DNA from: Demequina pelophila
Lineage (GTDB): Bacteria > Actinomycetota > Actinomycetes > Actinomycetales > Demequinaceae
NCBI RefSeq assembly: GCF_000971175.1
Contig: NZ_BBLY01000005.1
Span: forward strand, 124,001 to 188,000
Length of the DNA: 64,000 nt
Direction of reading: 5' to 3'
This document shows, piece after piece, positions 16,310 through 24,586 of the stretch. Below the pieces are notes generated by a model. It made no database searches, was not told the origin of the DNA, and saw only the letters and a list, made by a program, of their open reading frames with translations. Every line of letters starts with the position of its first letter. The first letter of the stretch is position 1. The position numbers were made by a program, and so were the translations under genes.

Positions 16310-17119
16310 ATGAGCGACAGCACTCCCGATCCCTCCGCCCCGCGCGATCCCTTCGAGCCGCCGACCACCCCGCCGGGCATGATTCCGGGGGCCTCGGCGC
16401 CCGGCATGATCCCCGGTGCCGCGGCCCCCGCCGGCTACGGCGCCTACCAGGCGGGCGCACCCCAGTCGGGCGCGCCCCAGGGCCCGCTGCTCGATCGCAA
16501 CGGCCAGCTCGTCGAGCCGCCCGTCACCCTGGCCAAGGCGTTCTTGATCGTCACCGGCGCGGTCGCCGCGCTCACCGTGATCGGCGCGGTGCTTGTCCCG
16601 GGCGAGGTGGACGCGATTCGCGACACTCTCGAGACCGGCGAGCTCAACGTGACGGCCGGGGTGTTCCTCCAGACGCTCACCCCGCTGCTCATGGTCGCCT
16701 CCCTGGTGACCTACGGGCTCTGGGCGAGCCGCATCCGCCGCAACGTCGAGGCGGCCGGTCGCCCCGCCGGAGGGCCGCGATCGGTCGAGTGGTGGGGATG
16801 GTTCGTGCCTCTCGGCAACATGGTCCTGCCCGTGTGGGGCGCGCGGGCCATCTCCCGCGGCGCGGTCGGCTGGGGCGTCCTGCTCGGTTGGTGGCTGCCG
16901 TGGCTCGCCAGCCAGGGCGCTCAGGGTGCCGCGGGCGCCGCGCAGTTCATGGCGATCGACATCACGAGCGGGGAGCTCACGAACCCCGAGGCACTCGACC
17001 AGATCGTGCCCCTCACGTGGATCTCCGCGGTCGCGATCGTGATCTCGTGGGTGTTCCTCCGCGCCTACGTCGCAGGCACCACCGCGCGCCACCTCGAGGC
17101 AGCGCGCGCGCAGGCATAG
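16310..17119 (+). CDS. DUF4328 membrane protein
   Basis: A 269-residue protein with a Pro/Gly/Ala-rich cytosolic N-terminus containing two imperfect PGMIPGA repeats (about residues 20-50). Four to five membrane helices follow. The middle segment SVEWWGWFVPLGNMVLP matches the conserved part of DUF4328, a family without known function. It stands alone between tRNA-fMet (divergent) and a repeat-rich gap. Confidence 0.85.
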   Translation: MSDSTPDPSAPRDPFEPPTTPPGMIPGASAPGMIPGAAAPAGYGAYQAGAPQSGAPQGPLLDRNGQLVEPPVTLAKAFLIVTGAVAALTVIGAVLVPGEVDAIRDTLETGELNVTAGVFLQTLTPLLMVASLVTYGLWASRIRRNVEAAGRPAGGPRSVEWWGWFVPLGNMVLPVWGARAISRGAVGWGVLLGWWLPWLASQGAQGAAGAAQFMAIDITSGELTNPEALDQIVPLTWISAVAIVISWVFLRAYVAGTTARHLEAARAQA

Positions 17120-17127
17120 GGCGGGGG

Positions 17128-17199
17128 CGCGGGTGCCTGCCCGCGGGTGCCTGCTCGCGGGTGCCTGTCCGCGGGTGCCTGCTCGCGCGGGTGCCGCTC
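17128..17199. repeat. 14-bp tandem repeat after the DUF4328 gene
   Basis: Four units of CGCGGGTGCCTGCY (17128-17183), then a degenerate 16-bp fifth unit. It begins 9 nt after the stop codon and runs into the palindromic element at 17205. Confidence 0.85.
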
Positions 17200-17204
17200 C
17201 GCGG

Positions 17205-17343
17205 GTCCGGGACAGTGGGGACCGCTGCAACGGCGGTTCTGCATCCTGCGGGACAGCGAGGACCGGTGCGCTCCGAGGGCCGCGGTCCCCGCTGTCCCGC
17301 AGGACGCACGCGGACCGGATTGGCGGTCCTGAGTGTCCCGGAC
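17205..17343. repeat. Palindromic intergenic element, family A copy 1
   Basis: Four ~20-bp units in the order forward, forward, reverse, reverse: 17205-17225, 17247-17266, 17282-17301 and 17323-17343. The unit is close to GTCCGGGACACTGAGGACCG. The outer arms differ at 3 of 21 positions and the inner arms nearly match. GACCGCAGGGGCGG closes the element. A second copy with the same layout is at 38508. The rest of the 17120-17515 gap holds the tandem repeat and the UPF0182 terminator. Confidence 0.8.
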
Positions 17344-17463
17344 CGCAGGGGCGGCGCACAGGGCAAGGCGTAGGGAATGCCGCAGGGCAAGCCGCAGGGG
17401 GGGACCGCTGGGTGCTCCGCGGCTCGCACCAGCACCCGGCCGCGCCCGGTCCCACCCCACAAC

Positions 17464-17503
17464 GACGGCGGCCCCTCACCCGATCGGGTGAGGGGCCGCC
17501 GTC
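17464..17503 (-). terminator. Terminator of the UPF0182 gene
   Basis: A perfect 40-nt palindrome centred at 17483/17484, 12 nt after the stop codon. Very stable GC hairpin without a long T tract. Confidence 0.8.
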
Positions 17504-17515
17504 GCGTTCAGTGCA

Positions 17516-20500
17516 TCACGCGGAGGTGATGTCATCCTCCGGGGTCTGGGTGACCTCGGGGGCCGTCGTCTCGCCGGAGTCGGTCGAGCCGTCCGTCGAG
17601 CCGTCCGTCGAGCCATCGGTCGACCCATCCGAGTCGCCCGCGGTCGCGTCCTCCGACTCGCTGACAACCGGCTCCCCGCTGATCTCCGCCTCGGCGGCCA
17701 GCGCATCGGCGATCGCGGCCGCGAGGCGGTCCTGCGCCTCGCCGTACGCCGCGAAGTCGCCCTCCGCGAGCGCCGCCTCCCCGTCGAGGATCGCCTGGTT
17801 GGCGCGGTCGAGCGCGTCGCGGAGCGCCTCCTCGGCGGCCACGTCGCCGGAGCCGGAGCCGGTGCCGTCATCGGTCGAGCCCGACCCGGTGCCGTCGTCG
17901 GTGGCCCCGTCGTCGGCGCCCGCACCCGGGTCCTCCACGGGCTCTTCGGTGCCCTCGGACGCACCCTCGCCGAACACCTGGTCGAGCGCCTCGCCGAGCG
18001 TGTCGGCGAAGCCCACCTGCTCGCCGAAGGACACGAAGACCTTGCGCAGCAGCGGCACGCGCGTGCCCTGGCTGGCCTGAACGTACACGGGCTGGACGTA
18101 CACCAGCCCGCCGCCCAGCGGCAGCGTGAGCAGGTTGCCGTTGATGACCGTGGTCTCGCCCTGACGCAGCAGGTTCAGCGTGGTCTGCGCCTCGGAGTCC
18201 GAGTTGAAGTTGTTCTGCACCTGGCCGGGGCCGGGGATGGTGGTGTCACGCGGGAGCTCGAGCAGCCGCAGCGTGCCGTAGTCCTCCGCGACCTCGCCGT
18301 CGGCGTTGCCGGTCTCCGAGTTCACCGCCAGGTATCCGGTGAGGATGTTGCGCGGGTTGTTGCCGCCCTGGATGAAGTTGGTGGTGAGGGAGAACGACGG
18401 CTCGTCCTGTTCCGGCATCTGCAGGGTCAGGTAGTACGACGGCTGACGCTGCGTCGAGTCGTTGGGGTCCGCCGGCACCTGCCAGAAGTCCTGACCGGAG
18501 TAGAACGACGCCGCGTCCTCCACGTGGTAGTTCTGCAGCTGGTAGCGCTGGATGGTGAAGAGCTCCTCCGGGTAGCGCAGGTGGCTCATGAGGTCGCCCG
18601 AGATCTCGGACATGGGCTTCATCGAGGCCGGGAAGATGCCCTGCCAGGTCTGCAGGAGCGGGTCCTCCTCGTCCCAGACGTAGAGGTTCACCGAGCCGTC
18701 GTACGCGTCCACGGTCGCCTTGACCGAGTTGCGCACGTAGTTGAGCGTGGTGCCCAGCGGCGAGGTCGACTCCGGCGCGAACAGCGAGGACGACTGGATG
18801 GGCGCCGAGTACGGGAACTGGTCGGTGGTCGTGTAGCCGTCGACCACCCACACCACGCGACCGTCGACCACCGCGGGGTACGTGGTGGAGTCGAGCTGGA
18901 GGTACGGGGCCACGCGCGCGACGCGCTCGAGCGGGTCGCGGTGGTACAGGATCTGCGACTCCGACGTGACGCGGTCGGAGAAGAGGATCTGCTCCTCGCC
19001 CAGGCGGATCGCGTACATCAGCTTCTCGAACAGGTTGCCGATCGACGGGCCACCGTCGCCGGCGTAGGTGGTGTTCACCTGACCGGTCGCGGAGTCGTCG
19101 TCCGGGTAGTCGAGCTCCCACGGCGTGGTGCCCTCGGGGGCGCCCACAATCGAGTAGTCCGGCAGGGTGCGGCCGAAGTAGATGCGCGGCTCGTACTCGC
19201 CCAGCAGCCCGGTCGAGGGGATGCCGCCCTCGTAGAAGCGCGGCTGACCGTCCACGGTGGTCTGGTTGCCGTACGCGGCGACCACGCCGAAGCCGTGGGT
19301 GAACACCGTGTGGTCGTTGACCCAGTTGCGGTTCTCGTCCGACAGGCCGTCAAGGTTGAGCTCGCGCACCGCGATGACGGTGTCCTGGTGTTCGCCGTCC
19401 AGCTCGTAGCGGTCGACGTTCAGGACGGAGTCGAAGTTGTAGTACTGCTTGTTCTGCTGCAGCTGCTGGAACGCCGGGGCGACGATGTTCGGGTCGAGCA
19501 GGCGGATCTGCGCGGTGGTCTCCGCGTCGCCGCGCAGCGCGTCCGCGTCGGCGTCCACGCTGGCCCGGTACGGCGTGACCTCGTAGTCGTCGAGGCCGTA
19601 CGCGAACAGCGTCGAGTCGATGTTGCGCTGGATGAACGGCTCCTCGAACTCCTGCTCGTTGGGCGACACCTGGAAGCGCTGGACGATCGCGGGGTAGATC
19701 GAGCCGATCGCCACGGCGGACAGCACCATGAGGCCGATGCCCACGGCGGGGATCCGCCAGTCTCCGCGCCAGATGACCACGAGGAAGACGAGCGCGACGA
19801 GGATCGCGATGCCGGCCAGGATCGAGCGCGACGGCATGATCGCGTTGACGTCCGTGTAGGAGGCGCCGAAGAACTTCTCACCGCTCGACGTGAGCAGCCC
19901 GAAGCGGTCGAACCAGTAATTCGCGGCCACGGCGAGCATGACGATCGCGCCCAGGATCGCGAGCTGGATGCGCGCGCCCTTCGACGCGACGAAGGACCGG
20001 CCCGAGCCGGAGATGCCGCCGTACAGCAGGTGCACGAACGCCGCGATGACCGTGCACAGGATCGCGAGCGACATCACCAGCGTGATGAGCAGGTTGATGA
20101 CGGGCAGGGTGAAGACGTAGAACGACGCATCGAGGTCGAACTGCGGGTCCGTGACGCCGAACGGCTGCTGGTTGAGCCAGGCGAGCACGGTCTCCCACTG
20201 TGCGGACAGCGCGAGGCCCACGATGATCGCGACGACCACCGGGAGCACCAGCATCGCGGCGCGCTCCAGTGGCGCGATCTGCTCGCGCAGCTGGTCGAGC
20301 TGGGTGCGTCCGCCCGTGCGCGCGGGGCGCACCCGCTTGGCGATCCACAGGTTGAGCCACACCGCGGCACCGGCGATGGCCGCGCCCGCGAGGAACAGCG
20401 CGATGCGCGCGATCCACTGCGTGCGCCACACCTCGGTGAAGCCCAGGTGGTCGTACCAGACGATCTCCGTCCAGAGGTTGGCGGTGGCGATGGCGGCGAG

Positions 20501-20605
20501 CACCAGCACACCGACCACCACGGCGGTGATCGCGAGCGGGGAGCGCCGCCTGGGCACCGGGGCCGGTCGCACCGGGCGGGCGAAACGGTCGTCGTCGAAC
20601 GTCAC
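17516..20605 (-). CDS. UPF0182 family membrane protein
   Basis: A 1029-residue protein with seven or so membrane helices in the first ~310 residues. A large extracytoplasmic region follows (about 320-890), then a low-complexity acidic tail with four tandem DGST repeats near the end. It matches the UPF0182 family (M. tuberculosis Rv3193c, about 990 residues), which is widespread in actinobacteria and of unknown function. GTG start with AGAAGG upstream. It is followed by a strong terminator and preceded by the PDZ-Lon protease gene on the same strand, as in mycobacteria. Confidence 0.93.
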   Translation of the reverse strand: MTFDDDRFARPVRPAPVPRRRSPLAITAVVVGVLVLAAIATANLWTEIVWYDHLGFTEVWRTQWIARIALFLAGAAIAGAAVWLNLWIAKRVRPARTGGRTQLDQLREQIAPLERAAMLVLPVVVAIIVGLALSAQWETVLAWLNQQPFGVTDPQFDLDASFYVFTLPVINLLITLVMSLAILCTVIAAFVHLLYGGISGSGRSFVASKGARIQLAILGAIVMLAVAANYWFDRFGLLTSSGEKFFGASYTDVNAIMPSRSILAGIAILVALVFLVVIWRGDWRIPAVGIGLMVLSAVAIGSIYPAIVQRFQVSPNEQEFEEPFIQRNIDSTLFAYGLDDYEVTPYRASVDADADALRGDAETTAQIRLLDPNIVAPAFQQLQQNKQYYNFDSVLNVDRYELDGEHQDTVIAVRELNLDGLSDENRNWVNDHTVFTHGFGVVAAYGNQTTVDGQPRFYEGGIPSTGLLGEYEPRIYFGRTLPDYSIVGAPEGTTPWELDYPDDDSATGQVNTTYAGDGGPSIGNLFEKLMYAIRLGEEQILFSDRVTSESQILYHRDPLERVARVAPYLQLDSTTYPAVVDGRVVWVVDGYTTTDQFPYSAPIQSSSLFAPESTSPLGTTLNYVRNSVKATVDAYDGSVNLYVWDEEDPLLQTWQGIFPASMKPMSEISGDLMSHLRYPEELFTIQRYQLQNYHVEDAASFYSGQDFWQVPADPNDSTQRQPSYYLTLQMPEQDEPSFSLTTNFIQGGNNPRNILTGYLAVNSETGNADGEVAEDYGTLRLLELPRDTTIPGPGQVQNNFNSDSEAQTTLNLLRQGETTVINGNLLTLPLGGGLVYVQPVYVQASQGTRVPLLRKVFVSFGEQVGFADTLGEALDQVFGEGASEGTEEPVEDPGAGADDGATDDGTGSGSTDDGTGSGSGDVAAEEALRDALDRANQAILDGEAALAEGDFAAYGEAQDRLAAAIADALAAEAEISGEPVVSESEDATAGDSDGSTDGSTDGSTDGSTDSGETTAPEVTQTPEDDITSA

Positions 20606-20653
20606 AGAAGGTCCTTCTCTTGCGTCAAGGGAACTGGGTCAAGCCTGCCACAG

Positions 20654-21742
20654 TCAGCAGGACGGGAAGCCGGTGGTCTCGCCGACGCCGATGCGCGTGA
20701 TGGCGTCGTACGCCTCGTCGAGCGTGTCGACGGCGACCACGGTGAGGCCGTCGGGCACGTTGCCCGTCACCTCGGAGCAGTTGGAGGCGGGCGCGAGGAA
20801 CCATTCGGCCCCGGCGTCGACCGCCCCCCACAGCTTCATGCGGACGCCGCCGATGGCGCCCACGTCGCCGGCCTCGTTGATGGTGCCGGTGCCGGCGACC
20901 AGGGCGCCCGCGAGCTCGTCCTCGGGGGTGAGCCGGTCGATGATCCCGAGCGCGAACATGAGCCCGCCGCTGGGCCCGCTCACGTCGTCGATCGCGACCG
21001 TGAGGTCGATCGGGAGTTCGTAGTCGGGGGTGATGACGATGCCCATGAGGGGCACGCCGTTGCCGCCGTCGATCGTGGCGAACGTCTCGGTGACGCGCTC
21101 GCCGTCGCGGTCGACGGTCACCTCGATGTCGTCGCCCGGCGCGCGGTCGCGCACGGCCTCGGTGAGGCCGGGCAGGGTCGTGATGTCCACGCCGTCGATC
21201 GCGACCAGGACGTCGTCCTCCTCCAGCAGGCCCTCCGCGTTGGAGTCGGAGGAGACCTGCACCACCGTGATGGTGGCGGGCACGTCGATGCCGAGCGTGT
21301 CGAGCGCCGCCACGGTCGCCTGGTCCTGCGAGGAGATCCACGCCTGCGCGGCCTGCTCCTCGACCAGCGCCTCCTCCTCCGGGGTGCCGAAGACCTCCTC
21401 CTGCGGCACCACGTAGTTGCGCTCCGAGGCCCAGCCCACGAGCACGCGGCCGAGCGTGAACGGCTGGCGGCCCGCGGCGGACACCGAGACGGTGGTGAGG
21501 CGCAGCTCGCCGGACGCGTCGTACGTCGGGGCGCCCTCGATCGCGACGATCGGCTCCCCGTCGACCTCGCCGAGCGTGTCGAAGGTGGGGCCCGCGCCGC
21601 CGATCGCGTACGGGGCGGGCAGCACCGTGAGCCCGGCGATGAGCACGCTGGCACCCAGCCCGGTGAAGGACATCACGGCCGCGCGGCGGGACGATGCACC
21701 GCGCGTGTCGGGCGCGGTCGGCGAGGCATCGGTGGTGGTCAC
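20654..21742 (-). CDS. PDZ domain-containing Lon-like protease
   Basis: A 362-residue membrane-anchored serine protease. It has one N-terminal membrane helix (about 25-45), a PDZ domain (about 150-230) and a Lon-type S16 catalytic domain. The nucleophile Ser is in VSGPSGGLMFALG and the general-base Lys in GGVRMKLWGAVDAG, so the Ser-Lys dyad is intact. There is no ATPase domain. It matches M. tuberculosis Rv3194c, next to UPF0182. GTG start chosen because GACAAT lies 6 nt upstream (leaderless); an upstream in-frame start at 21844 would cross that promoter. Confidence 0.9.
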   Translation of the reverse strand: MTTTDASPTAPDTRGASSRRAAVMSFTGLGASVLIAGLTVLPAPYAIGGAGPTFDTLGEVDGEPIVAIEGAPTYDASGELRLTTVSVSAAGRQPFTLGRVLVGWASERNYVVPQEEVFGTPEEEALVEEQAAQAWISSQDQATVAALDTLGIDVPATITVVQVSSDSNAEGLLEEDDVLVAIDGVDITTLPGLTEAVRDRAPGDDIEVTVDRDGERVTETFATIDGGNGVPLMGIVITPDYELPIDLTVAIDDVSGPSGGLMFALGIIDRLTPEDELAGALVAGTGTINEAGDVGAIGGVRMKLWGAVDAGAEWFLAPASNCSEVTGNVPDGLTVVAVDTLDEAYDAITRIGVGETTGFPSC

Positions 21743-21748
21743 CGGGCC

Positions 21749-21754
21749 ATTGTC
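21749..21754 (-). promoter_or_regulatory. -10 box (GACAAT) of the PDZ-Lon gene
   Basis: GACAAT, 6-nt spacer, GTG at 21742; leaderless arrangement. Confidence 0.5.
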
Positions 21755-21826
21755 CCGCACTCGCGGGCGGTCAAGGCGCGGCATTGCTGGTAGCGAAAGG
21801 GGGGATGCCCCGGCCGCGTCCTTCGT

Positions 21827-21832
21827 TACCGT
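21827..21832 (+). promoter_or_regulatory. -10 box (TACCGT) of the DUF2342 gene
   Basis: TACCGT places transcription start near 21839, leaving a ~40-nt leader with a GAGGAG ribosome-binding site before the GTG at 21877. Confidence 0.45.
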
Positions 21833-21876
21833 GGTGGGGTGCACGCACTCCGCGTGCGTGCGTGCGAGGAGAGAAC

Positions 21877-23265
21877 GTGACCGACGAGTCGACGCCCTGG
21901 ATGAGGCTGCTGCGTGAGTTGTTCGGGGACGATGCGGAGGCCGCCCTCGAGGAGATGAAGCGGATGGGCGTGGATCCCGACCAGCTCGCCGCCACCTCGG
22001 GCCTCGCCGCCAACCCCGCGATGATGGACCACGTCCTGCGCCAGATGCGCGCGCTCGTCACGCAGTCCGACGGCGAGGACGTCAACTGGAAGCTGGCCCA
22101 CGACGTGGCCCGCGGCGTGGCCGCGCAGGGTGGCGATCCGACCGTGACCGCCGCGCAGGCGAACGCCCACCGCGCCGCCGTGTCCCGCGCGGAGCTGTGG
22201 CTCGACGCGGTGACGTCGTTCGACCCCGCCCGCCTCCAGCCGCGCGTGTGGAGCCGTGCGGAGTGGGTCGAGGCGACGCTGCCCACGTGGAAGACGCTCG
22301 CCGGCCCGGTCGCCGTCTCGGTGTCGAAGGCCCTGAGCGGCATCCTGGGCGACGCTCCCCTGCCCGACGATCTTCCCGGCGATCTGCCGGGCGGCCTGCC
22401 CGAGGGCCTCGACGCCCCCGGCGGATTCGACCCCCGCGCCCTGCTGCGCACCGTCAGCCCCACCGTGTGCGGCATGCACATGGGCCAGGCGGCGGGCGAG
22501 ATGGCGCGTCAGGCGTTCGGCGGCACGGATCTGGGCATCCCGCTGCTGTCGGAGCCGCGGGTCGCGCTGCTGCCGCGGGCGGTCGCCGAGTTCGCGGAGG
22601 GCCTCGAGATCGACGAGGACGACGTGCGCTCGTACCTCGCGCTGCGCGAGGCGGCCCACGTGCGCCTATTCGGCGCGGCACCCTGGCTGCCCGGGCAGCT
22701 GCACGCGCTCATCGGCCGCTACGCCTCGGGCATCACCATCGACCTCGAGGCGCTCGAGGAGGCCGTGCGCGACGCGGGCTTCGGCGACCCGGAGAAGCTC
22801 CAGCAGGCGCTCAACCGCGGCATCTTCGCCTCGCACCACACCGACGAGCAGAAGGAGACCCTCGAGCGCATCGAGACGCTGCTCGCCCTCATCGAGGGCT
22901 GGGTCGACGACGTCACGGTGCGCGCGGCCGCCCCCCACCTGCCGCAGATCGGCCCCATGCGGGAGATGATGCGGCGGCGCCGTGCGGCCGGCGGCCCCGC
23001 CGAGGACACGTTCGCCAACCTGCTCGACCTCGAGCTGCGGCCGCGCCGCATGCGCGACGCGAGCGCGCTGTGGGCCGCCCTCGCCGCCCAGGCCGGCCCC
23101 GAGGACCGCGACGCGGTGTGGTCGCACCCCGACCTGCTGCCCACGTCGCAGGACCTCGACGACTGGCGCGGCTGGGTCGACCGCCGGGTCGCGGGAGAGC
23201 CCGCGGACGACGTCGATCGGGAGCTCGAGCGGCTCCTGAGGGGCGACGCGCCCGACGAGTCCTGA
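21877..23265 (+). CDS. Zincin-like metallopeptidase (DUF2342)
   Basis: A 462-residue protein of the actinobacterial DUF2342/zincin-like type 2 family (Rv3195 in M. tuberculosis). The conserved helix YLALREAAHVRLFGAAPWL carries the ExxH pair of the proposed zinc site. A C-terminal helical domain with PRRMRDASALWAAL follows. The substrate is unknown, although the family has been loosely associated with coenzyme F420 biosynthesis. GTG start with GAGGAG 6 nt upstream. It is divergent from the PDZ-Lon protease. A GGGGACGATGC copy near the N-terminus encodes Gly-Asp-Asp-Ala. Confidence 0.85.
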   Translation: MTDESTPWMRLLRELFGDDAEAALEEMKRMGVDPDQLAATSGLAANPAMMDHVLRQMRALVTQSDGEDVNWKLAHDVARGVAAQGGDPTVTAAQANAHRAAVSRAELWLDAVTSFDPARLQPRVWSRAEWVEATLPTWKTLAGPVAVSVSKALSGILGDAPLPDDLPGDLPGGLPEGLDAPGGFDPRALLRTVSPTVCGMHMGQAAGEMARQAFGGTDLGIPLLSEPRVALLPRAVAEFAEGLEIDEDDVRSYLALREAAHVRLFGAAPWLPGQLHALIGRYASGITIDLEALEEAVRDAGFGDPEKLQQALNRGIFASHHTDEQKETLERIETLLALIEGWVDDVTVRAAAPHLPQIGPMREMMRRRRAAGGPAEDTFANLLDLELRPRRMRDASALWAALAAQAGPEDRDAVWSHPDLLPTSQDLDDWRGWVDRRVAGEPADDVDRELERLLRGDAPDES

Positions 23266-23309
23266 CACGCGGGGCGCCCGCGTGCGCACGAACGGCCCGG
23301 TTTTCCGCT

Positions 23310-23315
23310 TACGCT
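23310..23315 (+). promoter_or_regulatory. -10 box (TACGCT) of the DUF5679 gene
   Basis: TACGCT lies 77 nt before the ATG, so a leader of about 70 nt with a small GC hairpin (GGCCCCGCCGGGGCT) is expected. Confidence 0.45.
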
Positions 23316-23392
23316 GAGTCACGACGGCCCCGCCGGGGCTCGAAGTACGTGCGGCGCGCCCCCTTGCGCGCCGATGAGCAAAGGAGAGCCGA

Positions 23393-23551
23393 ATGGCCGA
23401 CAAGTACCAGGGCGAGTTCTACTGCGTGAAGTGCAAGACCAAGCGTGAGGCCGAGGGCGACGTGGTCGTCTCGGAGAACGGCCGCCGCATGGCGAAGGCC
23501 ACCTGCCCCGAGTGCGGCACCAAGCTGAACCGCATCCTCGGCAAGGCGTAA
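23393..23551 (+). CDS. DUF5679 zinc-ribbon small protein
   Basis: A 52-residue protein with two CxxC pairs (Cys11/Cys14 and Cys38/Cys41), forming a zinc ribbon. It is Lys/Arg-rich (MADKYQGEFYCVKCKTKRE) and matches the short actinobacterial DUF5679 family of unknown function, possibly RNA- or ribosome-associated. AAAGGAGAG precedes the ATG by 6-7 nt. A strong terminator follows at 23566, so it is a monocistronic unit with its own promoter. Confidence 0.9.
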   Translation: MADKYQGEFYCVKCKTKREAEGDVVVSENGRRMAKATCPECGTKLNRILGKA

Positions 23552-23565
23552 CACCCCCCGACCTC

Positions 23566-23599
23566 CAAGGGCCGGCACCCGCACGGGTGCCGGCCCTTG
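23566..23599 (+). terminator. Terminator of the DUF5679 gene
   Basis: 15-bp perfect stem (23566-23580 with 23585-23599) and GCAC loop, ending CCCTTGTCG. Confidence 0.8.
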
Positions 23600-23713
23600 T
23601 CGTACCTGGTGGTGCCCGGCACCGGCGCCGCCACCCGGCCACCCGGCCCGCAGGTGTCCCGCCCGCCTGTGGACAGCCGGGGCCGGGGCCGATGCCCGTG
23701 CCACCGTGGGTGG

Positions 23714-24559
23714 ATGCGGCCACGCGCGGGTGTCCCCGTCCTGTGGCGCGGCGACGGGACCGCGCAGGTGGGGCTCGCGCGCCCGGTGACGGTCCCCCTC
23801 GCCGCGGCGGCGCGGCTCGCGGACCGCGGGGCCCCCGTGGATCGCGCCCTGGCCGCCCGGCTGCGACGCTCGGGCCTGGTCGAGACGGCAGGGGACGATG
23901 CGCGGGCCGGCCTGGCCGACGCCCGCGTGCGCGTGCGGGGCCTCACCGAGGCGGGGTCGCTGGCCGCGCTCGCCCTCGCCCGCGCCGGGGTGGGCACGCT
24001 GAGCCTCGTCGACACGCCGTGGCGCGTGGGCGGACCGACGGGCACGAACGGCGCGCCGCGCCCCACCGACCCGCCGTCGCCCTCCCCCGGCGCGCGCGTC
24101 GCCGAGGCCGCCCGGCTCCTCGCCGCCCTGGCGCCCGCGACCCACGTCGAGCTCGACGACTCCCGCGAGGTGGACGCCGAGCTCGTCGTCGCGATGGCCG
24201 CGGTCGCCCCGGAGCACGTGCATGCCCTCGACGTGACCCGCACGCCCCACGTCGCGCTCCTCACCGACGAGGCAGGCGCGCACGTGGTCCCCGTGCGGCC
24301 CGGCCGGGACCCGTGCCTGCACTGCCGGGACCTCGCGCTCACGGACGAGGACCCGGCGTGGCCCGTGCTGGCGCGCCAATGCCTGTTCCGCCGCCCCCGG
24401 GTGGACGCCGCGACGGCGGCCACCGCATCGTCCCTCGCCGCCGCGTCGCTCGTGGCGCTGCTCGCCGGCGGCCCGGCGCCGGCGTGGCGCGTCGAGCGCG
24501 GCCTTCCCGCGCCGCACGCGACGCGCCTGCATCCGCGGTGCCGGTGCACGGCGGGGTAG
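23714..24559 (+). CDS. ThiF/E1-like, cyclodehydratase-related protein, substrate unknown
   Basis: A 281-residue protein with a degenerate Rossmann-type E1 core: VRVRGLTEAGSLAALALARAGVGTLSLVD, read here as several short motifs. The region DPCLHCRDL and a C-terminal HPRCRC provide four cysteines suited to a structural zinc, as in E1-like proteins and TOMM leader-binding/cyclodehydratase proteins. The glycine-rich ATP loop is poor (GLTEAGS rather than GxGxxG), so adenylation is doubtful. No precursor peptide or YcaO gene is nearby. It is convergent with uvrD2, as the comparable gene (Rv3196) is near uvrD2 in mycobacteria. ATG at 23714 chosen by similarity of the N-terminus. Confidence 0.65.
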   Translation: MRPRAGVPVLWRGDGTAQVGLARPVTVPLAAAARLADRGAPVDRALAARLRRSGLVETAGDDARAGLADARVRVRGLTEAGSLAALALARAGVGTLSLVDTPWRVGGPTGTNGAPRPTDPPSPSPGARVAEAARLLAALAPATHVELDDSREVDAELVVAMAAVAPEHVHALDVTRTPHVALLTDEAGAHVVPVRPGRDPCLHCRDLALTDEDPAWPVLARQCLFRRPRVDAATAATASSLAAASLVALLAGGPAPAWRVERGLPAPHATRLHPRCRCTAG

Positions 24560-24586
24560 GCCCGCGCGCAGGGCCCGCTGCCCGAC

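Noticed and set aside
17128-17199. Direct repeats as a possible CRISPR array
   Set aside because: Units are 14 bp, contiguous and without unique spacers; no cas gene in the window. The arrays at 28600, 43239 and 63961 fail for the same reason.
18524-21793. A 1089-residue plus-strand frame opposite UPF0182 and PDZ-Lon
   Set aside because: Antisense artefact of high GC content; the minus-strand genes are recognised families.
23714-24559. A TOMM/RiPP biosynthetic gene cluster
   Set aside because: No YcaO, dehydrogenase or short precursor peptide nearby; the ATP loop of the E1-like protein is weak.
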